Below are positions 1 through 8,088 of a DNA stretch of 64,000 nucleotides, piece by piece. Each line of letters starts with the position of its first letter. Within the stretch, counting starts at the first letter, position 1. Under the pieces are notes generated by a model. It ran no database searches. It was not told where the DNA came from and was given only the letters and a program-made list of their open reading frames with translations. The position numbers and the translations under genes were made by a program. The stretch is from Formosa undariae (GTDB taxonomy: Bacteria > Bacteroidota > Bacteroidia > Flavobacteriales > Flavobacteriaceae): contig NZ_JBHMEZ010000032.1 in NCBI RefSeq assembly GCF_042427615.1, positions 288,618 through 352,617 on the forward strand, read 5' to 3'.

Positions 1-11
1 TCTGAATATAA

Positions 12-44
12 TTTGGTTATTATATACTTATGTGTATATATTTG
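12..44 (+). promoter_or_regulatory. Early promoter, Bacteroidota type
   Basis: TTTG at 12-15 and TATATTTG at 37-44 match the Bacteroidota -33 and -7 elements (TTTG and TAnnTTTG) with a 21-nt spacer. The first early gene starts 20 nt further on. A palindromic operator fills the spacer, so a bound repressor would block polymerase. Confidence 0.7.
23..38. promoter_or_regulatory. Operator TATAC-N6-GTATA, copy 1
   Basis: TATAC-TTATGT-GTATA is a perfect 5-bp inverted repeat with a 6-nt centre. The surrounding 18 bases (22-39) are the exact reverse complement of 19801-19818. It lies between the two promoter elements, a classic repressor position. The repressor itself is not in the window. Confidence 0.6.
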
Positions 45-64
45 TATATAAGTTTTAACGAATT

Positions 65-340
65 ATGACAAATTTAAACAAATTATACACACTCTACGAT
101 GTGCATTCGCATAAACGAGCAAAGGTTAAAGATTTACTTAAAAATCATTTGCCTAGCGGATATTCTAAAAAAGTAGAAAAAAAGCTTCTTGACGAAGGTG
201 TTATTGTTCCTCTGCAATCTATTCGACAGGTAAAATTTGGCACATTTAAAAACGCAGTAATCTTCAATGCTATTCTAGAAGTTGCGATCGAGAATAAAAA
301 AGCAAAAGTGAAACTGCAAAAGACATTAGAGAACATTTAA
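65..340 (+). CDS. Small phage protein, possible DNA-binding regulator
   Basis: First gene behind the operator-controlled promoter, 91 residues, rich in lysine. A predicted helical stretch around residues 33-60 (GYSKKVEKKL followed by SIRQVKFGTFKNAVIFNAIL) has the spacing of a helix-turn-helix: recognition-helix-like VKFGT, then a conserved-looking ALxxA-type helix. I infer a small phage regulator of DNA binding, but no named family is certain. Position at the head of the early operon supports a regulatory role. Confidence 0.6.
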   Translation: MTNLNKLYTLYDVHSHKRAKVKDLLKNHLPSGYSKKVEKKLLDEGVIVPLQSIRQVKFGTFKNAVIFNAILEVAIENKKAKVKLQKTLENI

Positions 341-351
341 ACAATATACTT

Positions 352-909
352 ATGACCACACAACGTATCTACCCAGGGCTTGCATGCTCTAACCTCGAAT
401 TTTTCAACCATAACAATCAAGTCAAAGCCTTTAACAATGGTGCTATGATAGATTTTCACGATTTGCCATATGGATATCACCAAGTATTAAAAGATGCATT
501 GGTTGCAGAACCAGAAGCTAATGACATTCTAAAAGAATGGCACCCGGACTCAGAAATGAAACGCCACGAAAACTTTGTAAAATGCCGTTTCGGTGGATTA
601 GATTTCACTCCAGACATTAAAGACATGGAACTGCAAGAAGGCGAATATTGGGATTGCCCACTTCGCGGATCTTGCAAAGGAGAAGGTAAAGTTTGTAAAT
701 CAATTTCATACAAAGGCAATCCTTTAACTAACATGGATATCAAATTGCTAAAACTACTTCACACTTCTTTAACGAACGATAACCTAGCCGAAGAAATGAA
801 TATGCCTCTAGGTTCTTTTCATGTATTTAAAAGAAAGCTATACCAAAAATTAGATATACAAACAAAGCCAGAAGCAGTAATTGCTGCAGTCTTGCTAAAC
901 CTTATTTAA
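352..909 (+). CDS. LuxR-type HTH phage regulator
   Basis: 185 residues. The C-terminal 60 residues (about 125-185) resemble a LuxR/GerE helix-turn-helix: MDIKLLKLLHTSLTNDNLAE, then MPLGSFHVFKRKLYQKL and a final AVIAAVL helix. A cysteine cluster in the middle (CPLRGSCKGEGKVC, near residue 104-117) could bind metal. Starts 11 nt after the previous gene, so probably the same operon. It may control later phage genes; its target is unknown. A hairpin at 964-987 follows. Confidence 0.75.
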   Translation: MTTQRIYPGLACSNLEFFNHNNQVKAFNNGAMIDFHDLPYGYHQVLKDALVAEPEANDILKEWHPDSEMKRHENFVKCRFGGLDFTPDIKDMELQEGEYWDCPLRGSCKGEGKVCKSISYKGNPLTNMDIKLLKLLHTSLTNDNLAEEMNMPLGSFHVFKRKLYQKLDIQTKPEAVIAAVLLNLI

Positions 910-963
910 GCGACAGCTTAATACTACGTTCTTTCAAGTGCTTATGTGAGCAATATGTATGTG

Positions 964-987
964 AAAACCGCTTTAATCGGCGGTTTT
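964..987 (+). terminator. Hairpin after the regulator gene, possible attenuator
   Basis: AAAACCGC and GCGGTTTT form an 8-bp stem with an 8-nt loop. The following run is A-rich, not T-rich, so termination on the plus strand would rely on the stem's own TTTT. It separates the regulators from the replication gene block. Confidence 0.45.
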
Positions 988-1010
988 AAAAAAAATCTAA
1001 AACAATTAAT

Positions 1011-1118
1011 ATGAAACAACCTTACAACAAAACAGCTAAAGATTATCAATGTGCAATGTATAGCCTTCTCATAATCGGTGGTATTACTGTTTTCGCTTTC
1101 ATTATTAATTGTATCTAA
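1011..1118 (+). CDS. Small membrane protein, 35 aa
   Basis: A 35-codon frame from ATG to TAA. Residues about 16-34 (MYSLLIIGGITVFAFIIN) form one hydrophobic span; the N-terminal half is polar. It sits between the hairpin at 964-987 and the next gene. Small one-span proteins are common in phage early regions. Function unknown. Confidence 0.5.
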   Translation: MKQPYNKTAKDYQCAMYSLLIIGGITVFAFIINCI

Positions 1119-1129
1119 TAAATATTCGA

Positions 1130-1339
1130 ATGAATACTCAATCTAAAATAAACACGGTAAAAAGCCGAATCAAACAAATAGAAACTAGCGATCTATTCAC
1201 CGAATTAGAACGCGAAAAATTAATTAATGTAAACAGGAAGGAATTACAGTTTCTTCAAGCTAAAATAGATTATCCAATAGCTACATTTTTTAATGATAAA
1301 CTAGAACCAAGTATCAACTCTTTTAATTCAGGCATATAA
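1130..1339 (+). CDS. Hypothetical phage early protein, 69 aa
   Basis: ATG at 1130 is chosen over an upstream TTG, which would overlap the preceding small gene. Predicted mostly helical and charged (SRIKQIETSDLFTELEREKL), without cysteines or a membrane span. It ends 2 nt before the primase-helicase start, so the two are probably co-translated. No family recognised. Confidence 0.6.
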   Translation: MNTQSKINTVKSRIKQIETSDLFTELEREKLINVNRKELQFLQAKIDYPIATFFNDKLEPSINSFNSGI

Positions 1340-1341
1340 TT

Positions 1342-4233
1342 ATGGCATACGTAGAATGGATGGACGTAATTAATGCGACCGATAACGGATTAGATATTTT
1401 AAGATTAGTTTTCCCTCAAGTAGATGATGCTCTTACTTCTAGAGATAAAAAATTTAAAGCTCGTGTTGGCGAGAAAACAGCATCGGCAAGCTTACGGTTA
1501 AAAGATGGGCATTACCACGTTACAGACTTTGGTGGCGACCAAAAAGAGCGTAATTCTATTGGTTGGTTTATGATTGAAACCGATAAAACATTTGCAGAAG
1601 CTGTTCAGTTTTTAGCATCCCAATTTCGTGTAAAAGGAAGTGATAAAGCGTGGACGGAAGTTAAGCCAACTTGGGAAACTAGGCCTTTAAAGGAAGCCGA
1701 AAAAGCAAAGGATTATCTATTGACATTAAAACCTGAATTTACGGTTGAAGAATTAGCCCTACTTGGTCCTGCAGTTAAAGCTTCACATTGCCACGATTTT
1801 AGCCTAACAGCTATTAGTGATTATACATTTTGTAAAGCGACCGAAGCTTTTGTATTAGGAGCTACAGAAACGTTTCCTATTTATGCATTCGACCATGAAG
1901 GTTGGGCAAAAATCTATCAGCCATTAGCGTTTAATAAACAATACCGTTTCAGCTTTGTAGGAAAGAAACCTGCACGTTTTATATACGGAATGGATTTATT
2001 AGAGAACCAATTCAAGCAGAATAAAAAACGCCTGGAGAATGAAGAGATGGACGATGCCATTAACGAGGAAGGCGAAGCGCAAACAGGTAAGAAAAAAGAC
2101 CCGCGTGTAGATTATGCATTTATAGTATCTGGAGGAAGCGACGGACTTAATTTAAGAAGCTTTGGCTACTTCCCTATTTGGTTTAACTCAGAAAGTGAAA
2201 CCTTAAATTTTGAAGAATACCGTAAACTACAAACCTATGCTAAAGAAATTGTTTACATAGCAGATATAGATTCTACAGGTGTAAAGCAGGCGCAAAAATT
2301 AGCGCTTACTTATTTGGATATTAAAATCTTGATGTTACCGAGCTATTTAAAATTAAAAAAAGACCAACGTGGTAACCCATGTAAAGATTTTAAAGATTTT
2401 GTAGTTAATTATTACAAAGAAGGCGAATTTGCTTCATTTTCTAACCGTTTACAGAAGTTAATCGAGAATGCTTTACCTGCGCAGTTTTGGACAAAGATTT
2501 ACACTAAAACAGGATTAAAATTTAATTTCCGTCACACGCAATTCTACAATTTTTTAAAGCTTAACGGCTTCGGCAGAATTAAAGACGAGCATACAAAAGA
2601 CGGATACCACTTTGTGCATTTAGATGGAAACATCGTGCGTAAAGTATTGCCTGTAGAGATTGAAACCTTTGTGCATGGCTTCTTAAAAAGCCGTCAGTTA
2701 CCTATCGAGCTCCGCGATTTAATTTACAGCAAACAATTAAATGCGAATTCACTAAACAAATTAGATGCTTTTAATATTGAATTTTCATCATCTGAAAGTG
2801 ATACGCAATACATGTTTTTCGATAATGCTATTTTAAAGATTACACCTGCAGCAATCGAAAAAATTAACCGAGGTGATGTAGATCGTTTTATTTGGGAAAA
2901 CAAAAAGATTGAACACAATGTTCTATTGGAAACAGCTCCACAGTTTACAATAAGTAAAGATGTGCATGGTAATCCGGATATCGCAATTCATGCTAAAGAC
3001 AATATGTTTTTGCAGTTTCTAACGAATGCTTCTCGTGTGCATTGGCGCAAAGAATTTGAAGAGAACCTAGGAGATCCATCTTCTAAAGATGCCATTGCTT
3101 ATACAGAAGCAAACAAATTTAATATAGCAGGACCTAACCTTTTACCAGAAGAACGTCAGGAACAAAAAGAGCATTTAATAAATAAAATTTTCGCTCTTGG
3201 TTACATGCTTCATACTTATAAATCGCCACACAAACCATGGGCAGTTTATGCTATGGACAATAAGCTTGCAGATATTTCTGAAAGCCATGGGGGTTCTGGA
3301 AAATCGGTGTTTCAAAAAGCGATTCAACAACTCTTAAAAAAGAACCATTATATACCAGGGCGTGACCCAAAAAAAACGAGCGACGATTTTATTTATCACG
3401 GTATTACAGAAGACACAGACTATATATTGGTAGACGATTGCAATCAGTATTTAGACTATGGTTTCTTTTTCTCTGCCATAACTGGAGATTTAGAAGTGAA
3501 TAATAAAAATGGTTTACGATTCGTAATCAATTTCGATAAGGTGCCGAAAATGGCTTTTAGTTCTAACTATCCTCCGAACAATTTAGATCCGTCTTTAGCA
3601 CGTCGTTTACTGTACGTTGTATTTTCAGATTACTACCACTTTAACCAGGATAACGAGTATAGAGAAAGCCGTTCTGTTTCAGACGATTTTAATGGTAAAA
3701 CATTATTTAAGGAATGGGACACTAAAGAATGGAATCAGTTTTACAATTTCTGCGCACAATGTATACAGTTTTATTTGGCTCAGAATAAAAAGATAGATCC
3801 ACCAATGGGTAATGTGTCCATGCGTAATCTATTAAGCGAAATGGGAGCTTCATTTAAGGACTGGGCAGATGTGTTTTTTGCAGATATGGTTACCGACGAG
3901 ATGCGAGGTGAAGAAACACATAAGAACCTAGACAACTTCGTAGTTAAAGATTTAGCCTTCGAAGATTTAAAGCAGAAAACCGGTTTAAAATTCTCTTCGA
4001 CTTCATTTAAGAAAAAACTAGCTGCTTACGCAAAATACAACGAATGGATTTTTAATCCAGAGGAAATTGGATTGGACGAAAATGGCAGAAAAATGCAGAA
4101 GGTTGACGGAAAAACTAAGGAAGTGTTTTACATAAAAAGTAAAGTACCTAAAAAAGACGAAGCCATTGCAGCTTCAACCACAGATGCTACTAAGCAATCT
4201 GCCGACGATTTAGAAAACGACTTACCTTTTTAA
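1342..4233 (+). CDS. Primase-helicase: TOPRIM domain plus SF3/D5-type ATPase
   Basis: 963 residues. A Toprim-like segment lies near residues 250-345, with the acidic motif VYIADIDSTG at about 304. The C-terminal half carries an ATPase with Walker A GGSGKS (about 650) and Walker B YILVDDC (about 694-700), followed by a polar stretch NFDKVPKMAFSSNYPP resembling the sensor region of superfamily 3 helicases. The layout matches bifunctional primase-helicases used at phage replication forks. I see no N-terminal CHC2-type zinc finger. It is the only obvious replication enzyme here, so polymerase and other factors presumably come from the host. Confidence 0.88.
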   Translation: MAYVEWMDVINATDNGLDILRLVFPQVDDALTSRDKKFKARVGEKTASASLRLKDGHYHVTDFGGDQKERNSIGWFMIETDKTFAEAVQFLASQFRVKGSDKAWTEVKPTWETRPLKEAEKAKDYLLTLKPEFTVEELALLGPAVKASHCHDFSLTAISDYTFCKATEAFVLGATETFPIYAFDHEGWAKIYQPLAFNKQYRFSFVGKKPARFIYGMDLLENQFKQNKKRLENEEMDDAINEEGEAQTGKKKDPRVDYAFIVSGGSDGLNLRSFGYFPIWFNSESETLNFEEYRKLQTYAKEIVYIADIDSTGVKQAQKLALTYLDIKILMLPSYLKLKKDQRGNPCKDFKDFVVNYYKEGEFASFSNRLQKLIENALPAQFWTKIYTKTGLKFNFRHTQFYNFLKLNGFGRIKDEHTKDGYHFVHLDGNIVRKVLPVEIETFVHGFLKSRQLPIELRDLIYSKQLNANSLNKLDAFNIEFSSSESDTQYMFFDNAILKITPAAIEKINRGDVDRFIWENKKIEHNVLLETAPQFTISKDVHGNPDIAIHAKDNMFLQFLTNASRVHWRKEFEENLGDPSSKDAIAYTEANKFNIAGPNLLPEERQEQKEHLINKIFALGYMLHTYKSPHKPWAVYAMDNKLADISESHGGSGKSVFQKAIQQLLKKNHYIPGRDPKKTSDDFIYHGITEDTDYILVDDCNQYLDYGFFFSAITGDLEVNNKNGLRFVINFDKVPKMAFSSNYPPNNLDPSLARRLLYVVFSDYYHFNQDNEYRESRSVSDDFNGKTLFKEWDTKEWNQFYNFCAQCIQFYLAQNKKIDPPMGNVSMRNLLSEMGASFKDWADVFFADMVTDEMRGEETHKNLDNFVVKDLAFEDLKQKTGLKFSSTSFKKKLAAYAKYNEWIFNPEEIGLDENGRKMQKVDGKTKEVFYIKSKVPKKDEAIAASTTDATKQSADDLENDLPF

Positions 4234-4235
4234 TT

Positions 4236-4541
4236 ATGGAAACAGTAGCAATACAGAACCAAGACTTTCTACACGTAGAAATCAAATTACGAGTAGCAAC
4301 GGCAGCCGATTTTAAAACGACTGCCTTTGTAACCGAAAACGGAAGAGTGATAAACAAAACAGTACCTAAAATCGGGCAACCTTACTGGCTTAAAAGTATA
4401 AAAGATGGCGAGGTAGATAACAGACAGTATCAAATACATGAAGATACCGACTGGAACGAGCTCCGGATGTACATGCGTCAGACTATGGTTTATGTAGCTG
4501 CTTCACTTTTCGAAATTAAAGATCGTAACAATAACAATTAA
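4236..4541 (+). CDS. Hypothetical phage early protein, 101 aa
   Basis: Starts 2 nt after the primase-helicase stop, so it is almost certainly translated from the same transcript. Predicted mainly beta (LHVEIKLRVATAADFKTTAF), then a helical C-terminus. No cysteines, signal peptide or membrane span. A role near replication is suggested only by position. Confidence 0.65.
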   Translation: METVAIQNQDFLHVEIKLRVATAADFKTTAFVTENGRVINKTVPKIGQPYWLKSIKDGEVDNRQYQIHEDTDWNELRMYMRQTMVYVAASLFEIKDRNNNN

Positions 4542-4551
4542 ATATAAAATC

Positions 4552-4740
4552 ATGACCGGAACCATAACATACAGAGACGATGAAATTGTAGCCATTTTTT
4601 CAGGTTGCAAAACCCCTTCAGAATTAGACCAGGCTAGCAGAATTATAGGCTACTTAAATATTATAGGAGCCCAAACATATAGGCCTGTAGTGAGTAAGCT
4701 ATACATGATGCGTGCTACCGAATTAAAACGTAAGGCTTAA
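4552..4740 (+). CDS. Hypothetical phage early protein, 62 aa
   Basis: Short, mostly helical protein with a single cysteine. Its stop codon overlaps the start of the next gene by one base (TAATG), the usual sign of coupled translation in this operon. No family recognised. Confidence 0.6.
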   Translation: MTGTITYRDDEIVAIFSGCKTPSELDQASRIIGYLNIIGAQTYRPVVSKLYMMRATELKRKA

Positions 4741-4901
4741 TGAAAATTACGTATTTAAAGATCCAGGGTAAAACCCAAAAATTTAAAATCAATAACGGAA
4801 AACCAATTAACTGCAGTCCTAGACAAGCTATAAAGCCATGCGTTCCTCAAGATGAATTTGATACGATTGAAAGCTGTAAAGTCTGCGGAAAAACATTTTA
4901 A
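4740..4901 (+). CDS. Small cysteine-containing protein, 53 aa
   Basis: ATG overlaps the preceding stop codon. The protein is basic and has four cysteines: a pair separated by eight residues in the middle and a CKVC pair near the C-terminus (ESCKVCGKTF). This suggests a small zinc-ribbon fold, by inference only. The stop is followed one base later by the next ATG. Confidence 0.55.
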   Translation: MKITYLKIQGKTQKFKINNGKPINCSPRQAIKPCVPQDEFDTIESCKVCGKTF

Positions 4902-4902
4902 T

Positions 4903-5307
4903 ATGGGATTAGAAAATAAAGTAATACAAACGGTTAAAAACGATAAGTTAATAGATTTCTTAAATATTAAGCTTAATCAAAATGAACAATTAATGATAAA
5001 TTCTTTTGCGGTATTGTATGGTGAATGGTTAATAGATCCGGACAGTTGCTTTTGGCCTGTTTGCACAAGATATGAAAACAATGAATTTATAAAATATATA
5101 GATATTGAATGCAGGATTAAAAAACAGAATCCTGATGGTAGTTTTAGATTTCGAATAGATAGAGCAGATTTTATTCACTCCATAAAACTAACTGATTACA
5201 TATATCTGTCAGAACAGATGATGTTAACTGATTATTTAAGATACAATTACAACCCTAGAATTATTAGAAATCAAAACCTTTTAATTGAAGCGATTAATAA
5301 CAATTAA
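4903..5307 (+). CDS. Hypothetical phage early protein, 134 aa
   Basis: The frame is open from 4852, but that start would lie inside the preceding gene; ATG at 4903, just after its stop, is preferred. Residues 35-60 contain a hydrophobic, aromatic stretch, and the C-terminal half is rich in tyrosine. It is lower in G+C than the primase gene. No family recognised. Confidence 0.6.
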   Translation: MGLENKVIQTVKNDKLIDFLNIKLNQNEQLMINSFAVLYGEWLIDPDSCFWPVCTRYENNEFIKYIDIECRIKKQNPDGSFRFRIDRADFIHSIKLTDYIYLSEQMMLTDYLRYNYNPRIIRNQNLLIEAINNN

Positions 5308-5318
5308 ATACAAATATC

Positions 5319-5690
5319 ATGACCAAACCATTCGATTATTACAAAAGCGAAGTACCGCTAGACCTAACAAATCAACTCCATAGAGATTTAGTTGTAAAAC
5401 GAAATAAGAACCTGGAGACGGCTCTAAAAAACAATATCCCATTAGATAAAGTGTCGTTAACTATTCGCGCATCTATAGTGATAACCTGTGTTAAGTGCGG
5501 TACAGCATTTAGAGAATATAACGAAAGCAGGATTGACACCGAAAATCAAAGCACCCAATCTTTAGATATTGATTCCTGTATGCCCGATTTAGAATGCTAT
5601 TGCTGTAAAACGAAGTACAAGTTCGATCCTTATAAGCAATCCTTTAAAGTGATGGTTCCGAAGCCTAAAACAAAAAGAAAGCGAGTATGA
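5319..5690 (+). CDS. Hypothetical zinc-ribbon-like phage protein, 123 aa
   Basis: A CxxC pair (ITCVKCGTAF, about residues 52-60) and a second cluster (LECYCC, about 91-96) are spaced like a zinc ribbon. The C-terminus is strongly basic (PKPKTKRKRV), compatible with nucleic-acid binding. Its end overlaps the next gene start by 4 nt (ATGA). Function unknown. Confidence 0.62.
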   Translation: MTKPFDYYKSEVPLDLTNQLHRDLVVKRNKNLETALKNNIPLDKVSLTIRASIVITCVKCGTAFREYNESRIDTENQSTQSLDIDSCMPDLECYCCKTKYKFDPYKQSFKVMVPKPKTKRKRV

Positions 5691-5998
5691 GGAAACCATT
5701 GACAATAGCGCAAATGGCCACGCAAACAAAATTAGCTCGAGAAGCAAGAAAACGTGGTTACGAAAACGGTATTTGGTGCCAGTTCGGATTAAACAAACGC
5801 GAACGTCCACTTAAAACAGGTGTTTTCACTTACAATCCCGAGTTAAAAATTAATGGCACAGACACCACAGAAGTCTTAACCATGGGGATAAATATTATTT
5901 GGAACAAAGCCCTTGGATGGGCACCAATTATTGAAAGGGAACGTAAAAAAGTAAAAGAAAACACCGAAGAGTACCTAAGTAAAGTATCTAATTTTTAA
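5687..5998 (+). CDS. Hypothetical phage early protein, 103 aa
   Basis: Coupled by an ATGA overlap to the preceding gene. Basic N-terminal half (TKLAREARKRGYENG), then a mixed segment with INIIWNKALGWAPIIERERKK. No membrane span or metal motif. No family recognised. Confidence 0.6.
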   Translation: MRKPLTIAQMATQTKLAREARKRGYENGIWCQFGLNKRERPLKTGVFTYNPELKINGTDTTEVLTMGINIIWNKALGWAPIIERERKKVKENTEEYLSKVSNF

Positions 5999-6010
5999 AA
6001 CTACAATCTT

Positions 6011-6172
6011 ATGACAATAGAAGACTTAATTAAAAAATACGAAGAAGAATTAAAAGACTGCGAAGTCAGAATAAATTCGGCTGTAAAGTCTACACAATAC
6101 TCTATGGCACAAAACTGGAAGATAAACAAAATCGTAGTCCAAGAATTTTTAAACGATCTAAAAGCATTATGA
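6011..6172 (+). CDS. Hypothetical small protein, 53 aa
   Basis: A 53-codon frame predicted to be almost entirely helical (EDLIKKYEEELKDCEVRI then VVQEFLNDLKAL), like a short coiled coil. Its TGA overlaps the next ATG by 4 nt, which supports it as a real gene. Function unknown. Confidence 0.5.
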   Translation: MTIEDLIKKYEEELKDCEVRINSAVKSTQYSMAQNWKINKIVVQEFLNDLKAL

Positions 6173-6282
6173 AACCACAACCAAAAACCAATTTAGCAGA
6201 CTGTCTAGTAGCGTTTATTATAGTATTCATTACCCTGTGCTTAATTCCGATTATATGGGATTTTGCTAAAGGTTTTATTTAG
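6169..6282 (+). CDS. Small membrane protein, 37 aa
   Basis: ATGA overlap with the preceding gene. Residues about 12-30 (CLVAFIIVFITLCLIPII) form one strongly hydrophobic span. One of several single-span miniproteins in this early region; role unknown. After it, 6283-6431 holds only a small TTTTTCC/GGAAAAA hairpin (6314-6330) inside a 19-codon frame that is too short to call. Confidence 0.5.
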   Translation: MKPQPKTNLADCLVAFIIVFITLCLIPIIWDFAKGFI

Positions 6283-6431
6283 AGAGATAACGTTAAATTA
6301 TATGAATAGGTGGTTTTTCCGAAGGAAAAAATACCGTACACAAGCACAAAACAAACATTAAATATTAACCTTAAAGACCAAGCACACCAACCACTTATTT
6401 ATATAAAGTGTTAGGGTGCGTTATTTGAATT

Positions 6432-6599
6432 ATGATCGATAAAGAATATTTAGACAAACTTAAAGAAGAAGATTATATGGCTTGGGATGATTTAGTAAAT
6501 GACCCAATGATTGTAGGGCAGGATACTGCTGGTGATTTTATATTACCGACAATAGTACTAATTGTAATAATTGGAATTGTTGTAGTGATGTGTCTCTAA
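6432..6599 (+). CDS. Small membrane protein, 55 aa
   Basis: Acidic N-terminal half (YLDKLKEEDYMAWDDL) followed by a C-terminal hydrophobic span (ILPTIVLIVIIGIVVVMCL, about residues 36-55). This gives a tail-anchored-like topology. No family recognised. Confidence 0.5.
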   Translation: MIDKEYLDKLKEEDYMAWDDLVNDPMIVGQDTAGDFILPTIVLIVIIGIVVVMCL

Positions 6600-6655
6600 T
6601 GCACCTTAATGTTAAATCTATGGGTAGTGATTGCCCGAATTAAAATAAATGAATT

Positions 6656-6889
6656 ATGAATATAGAAGATAAAATACACCTAGAGTTTATACATAATAGA
6701 CTGATTGATGTTTATGGAGAAAATAGAAATACAGACTTTGTGAAAAGACTTAGAGATATAATTAATAACGAACCTAAAGGGCAAACATTACCTATAGATA
6801 GTGTTGTGGTGAGTTCTCCTAATATCTGTACTGATACAGGAAATGAATGTAAACATAACTGTAGAGGTCTTTGCAGAGAAAGATGTTAA
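6656..6889 (+). CDS. Hypothetical protein with cysteine-rich C-terminus, 77 aa
   Basis: Helical N-terminal region, then five cysteines in the last 22 residues (ICTDTGNECKHNCRGLCRERC). The spacing suggests a metal site or disulfides. Function unknown; the next gene starts 68 nt later. Confidence 0.55.
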   Translation: MNIEDKIHLEFIHNRLIDVYGENRNTDFVKRLRDIINNEPKGQTLPIDSVVVSSPNICTDTGNECKHNCRGLCRERC

Positions 6890-6956
6890 TTCACTACAAC
6901 ATACGTATAAACACACCTCCTGTTTTTTTCACCAACGACTAAATCACAATACACTT

Positions 6957-7268
6957 ATGAAAACACCACGTAACAAAGCAGAACTAACCCCAACCGAACA
7001 AACCTACGTAACCAATAATTACACCACAACATCTATGAACGATATGTGTGCGAAGCTTGATGTCCCTTATTCTAGAGTCAGAAAATTTATGCGGTTAAAT
7101 AATTTAACGCTCTCTCCAGAACAATTAAAGCACATTATAGGCAAATACCATCGCAGTGGTTCTCCTAAAAGAGAAGCCGTTAGTCTTAAACCTAAACCAC
7201 AACCACAACACAACCTTCCATTTTGGGAAAGAAGGATTAACCATGTAACTGGTTTTCCTGTCTATTAA
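6957..7268 (+). CDS. Hypothetical HTH-like phage protein, 103 aa
   Basis: ATG at 6957 is chosen because the open frame upstream overlaps the previous gene and lacks a convincing start. Residues about 20-47 (NNYTTTSMNDMCAKLDVPYS then VRKFMRLNNL) have the pattern of a helix-turn-helix. The C-terminal third is rich in proline, lysine and glutamine. It could be a small DNA-binding regulator. Confidence 0.58.
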   Translation: MKTPRNKAELTPTEQTYVTNNYTTTSMNDMCAKLDVPYSRVRKFMRLNNLTLSPEQLKHIIGKYHRSGSPKREAVSLKPKPQPQHNLPFWERRINHVTGFPVY

Positions 7269-7286
7269 TCATTTAAAAATAAGACT

Positions 7287-7538
7287 ATGTATTATATAAG
7301 AAACGAAGGGTATTTAGGAAACGCATTAATGTGGTGGAAAAAAGGACGTAATGGATATACTTGCGATATTAATAACGCTCACAAATTCACTAAAGATGAA
7401 GCTGAAAAAATTTGCAAAAGACCAAAAGACACGGCCTACGAATGCGATTATATAGATAATCTATTAGAGGCAAAAAAACTAATTATAGACAGCCAGTATG
7501 TAGACGAATCTAAAAGGTTATGGACTTGTAACAACTAA
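7287..7538 (+). CDS. Hypothetical phage protein, 83 aa
   Basis: Short protein with a Gly/Trp-rich start (YIRNEGYLGNALMWWKKGRN) and a segment about handling CDINNAHKFTKDEAEKIC. The start resembles small proteins of phages that begin with a beta hairpin, but I recognise no family. Located 4 nt before the next gene. Confidence 0.58.
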   Translation: MYYIRNEGYLGNALMWWKKGRNGYTCDINNAHKFTKDEAEKICKRPKDTAYECDYIDNLLEAKKLIIDSQYVDESKRLWTCNN

Positions 7539-7542
7539 ACTC

Positions 7543-7788
7543 ATGGATAAAAACACACCAACACCACCTCCAGCAAACACAGAAATTGTATTCGTTATAA
7601 AAGACGAGCCTGTATTAGAAATGATACATAACGAATTTAAAGGCAAAACATACACTTTAACCGTGTCTCCAAACGGTAAATACACACTAATAAAACTAAA
7701 AGTAAATGTTATTATACCAGAGCTACCAGACGATATGGTTATGCTAGACGGTAGCGAATGTTTGTTCGAATATTTAAGATATTATTGA
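7543..7788 (+). CDS. Hypothetical phage protein, 81 aa
   Basis: Last gene of the early block. Proline/threonine-rich start, then alternating charged and hydrophobic residues suggesting beta strands. No terminator is obvious directly after it; 27 nt later the control region with direct repeats begins. Confidence 0.58.
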   Translation: MDKNTPTPPPANTEIVFVIKDEPVLEMIHNEFKGKTYTLTVSPNGKYTLIKLKVNVIIPELPDDMVMLDGSECLFEYLRYY

Positions 7789-7815
7789 TTTTAAACAGAT
7801 TAGTTTAAGGTGTCA

Positions 7816-7871
7816 AAAAACCAGATGTCCTATTTTTTTAATAAAAATTAAAAACCAGATGTCCTATTTTT
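7816..7871. repeat. Two direct repeats upstream of the antisense-RNA promoter
   Basis: AAAAACCAGATGTCCTATT plus TTT occurs at 7816-7837 and again at 7850-7871, with a 34-bp period. Three helical turns place both copies on the same DNA face. The second copy occupies the -33 region of the promoter at 7883, which lacks its own TTG. I infer paired sites for an activator. Confidence 0.6.
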
Positions 7872-7882
7872 AATATATGTTA

Positions 7883-7890
7883 TATATTTG
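7883..7890 (+). promoter_or_regulatory. -7 element TATATTTG for the plus-strand RNA
   Basis: TATATTTG is a perfect match to TAnnTTTG. No TTTG lies at the -33 distance; a direct repeat sits there instead. Transcription would start near 7897 and run through three hairpins to a terminator at 8089-8116. Confidence 0.55.
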
Positions 7891-7904
7891 TATCGAATAT
7901 AAAA

Positions 7905-7937
7905 ACAAAAAAGCCCCAGAGAAAAACTCTAGGGACT
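7905..7937 (-). terminator. Intrinsic terminator of the minus-strand transcript
   Basis: Read on the minus strand: CCCTAGAG, a 5-nt loop, CTCTGGGG, then CTTTTTTG. The stem has one mismatch and the T-run follows directly. It lies 27 nt beyond the stop codon of the 26-aa frame. Confidence 0.55.
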
Positions 7938-7963
7938 GTTTTAAACGATTAATCAACTAAACT

Positions 7964-8044
7964 TTACTGTTTAGTTGCTTTGATTAATTCAGTAACAGCT
8001 TTAACGAAAGCCGTTGCCAAAATAAAAAAACAGATTATTTCCAT
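7964..8044 (-). CDS. Small hydrophobic peptide, 26 aa, possible type I toxin
   Basis: The frame from ATG at 8044 encodes a peptide with a hydrophobic core (MEIICFFILATAFVKAV) and a charged tail (ELIKATKQ), the general build of type I toxins such as Fst/Ldr, without clear sequence identity to them. It has a long predicted leader from a promoter at 8281-8288, a terminator just downstream, and a fully overlapping transcript on the other strand. The frame is open upstream to ATG 8161, but that part runs through the plus-strand terminator hairpin and is probably noncoding. Confidence 0.4.
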   Translation of the reverse strand: MEIICFFILATAFVKAVTELIKATKQ

Positions 8045-8088
8045 TCCGAAATATATTTTTTTGAGGTTAATAAAATCTCTCCCAAAAG

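Noticed and set aside
1..60. Left attachment site of the prophage
   Set aside because: No stretch matching the tRNA-Val 3' end was seen near the left edge; the prophage clearly continues beyond the window.
6302..6361. 19-codon frame MNRWFFRRKK onward
   Set aside because: Too short to support, and most of it is a simple TTTTTCC/GGAAAAA hairpin.
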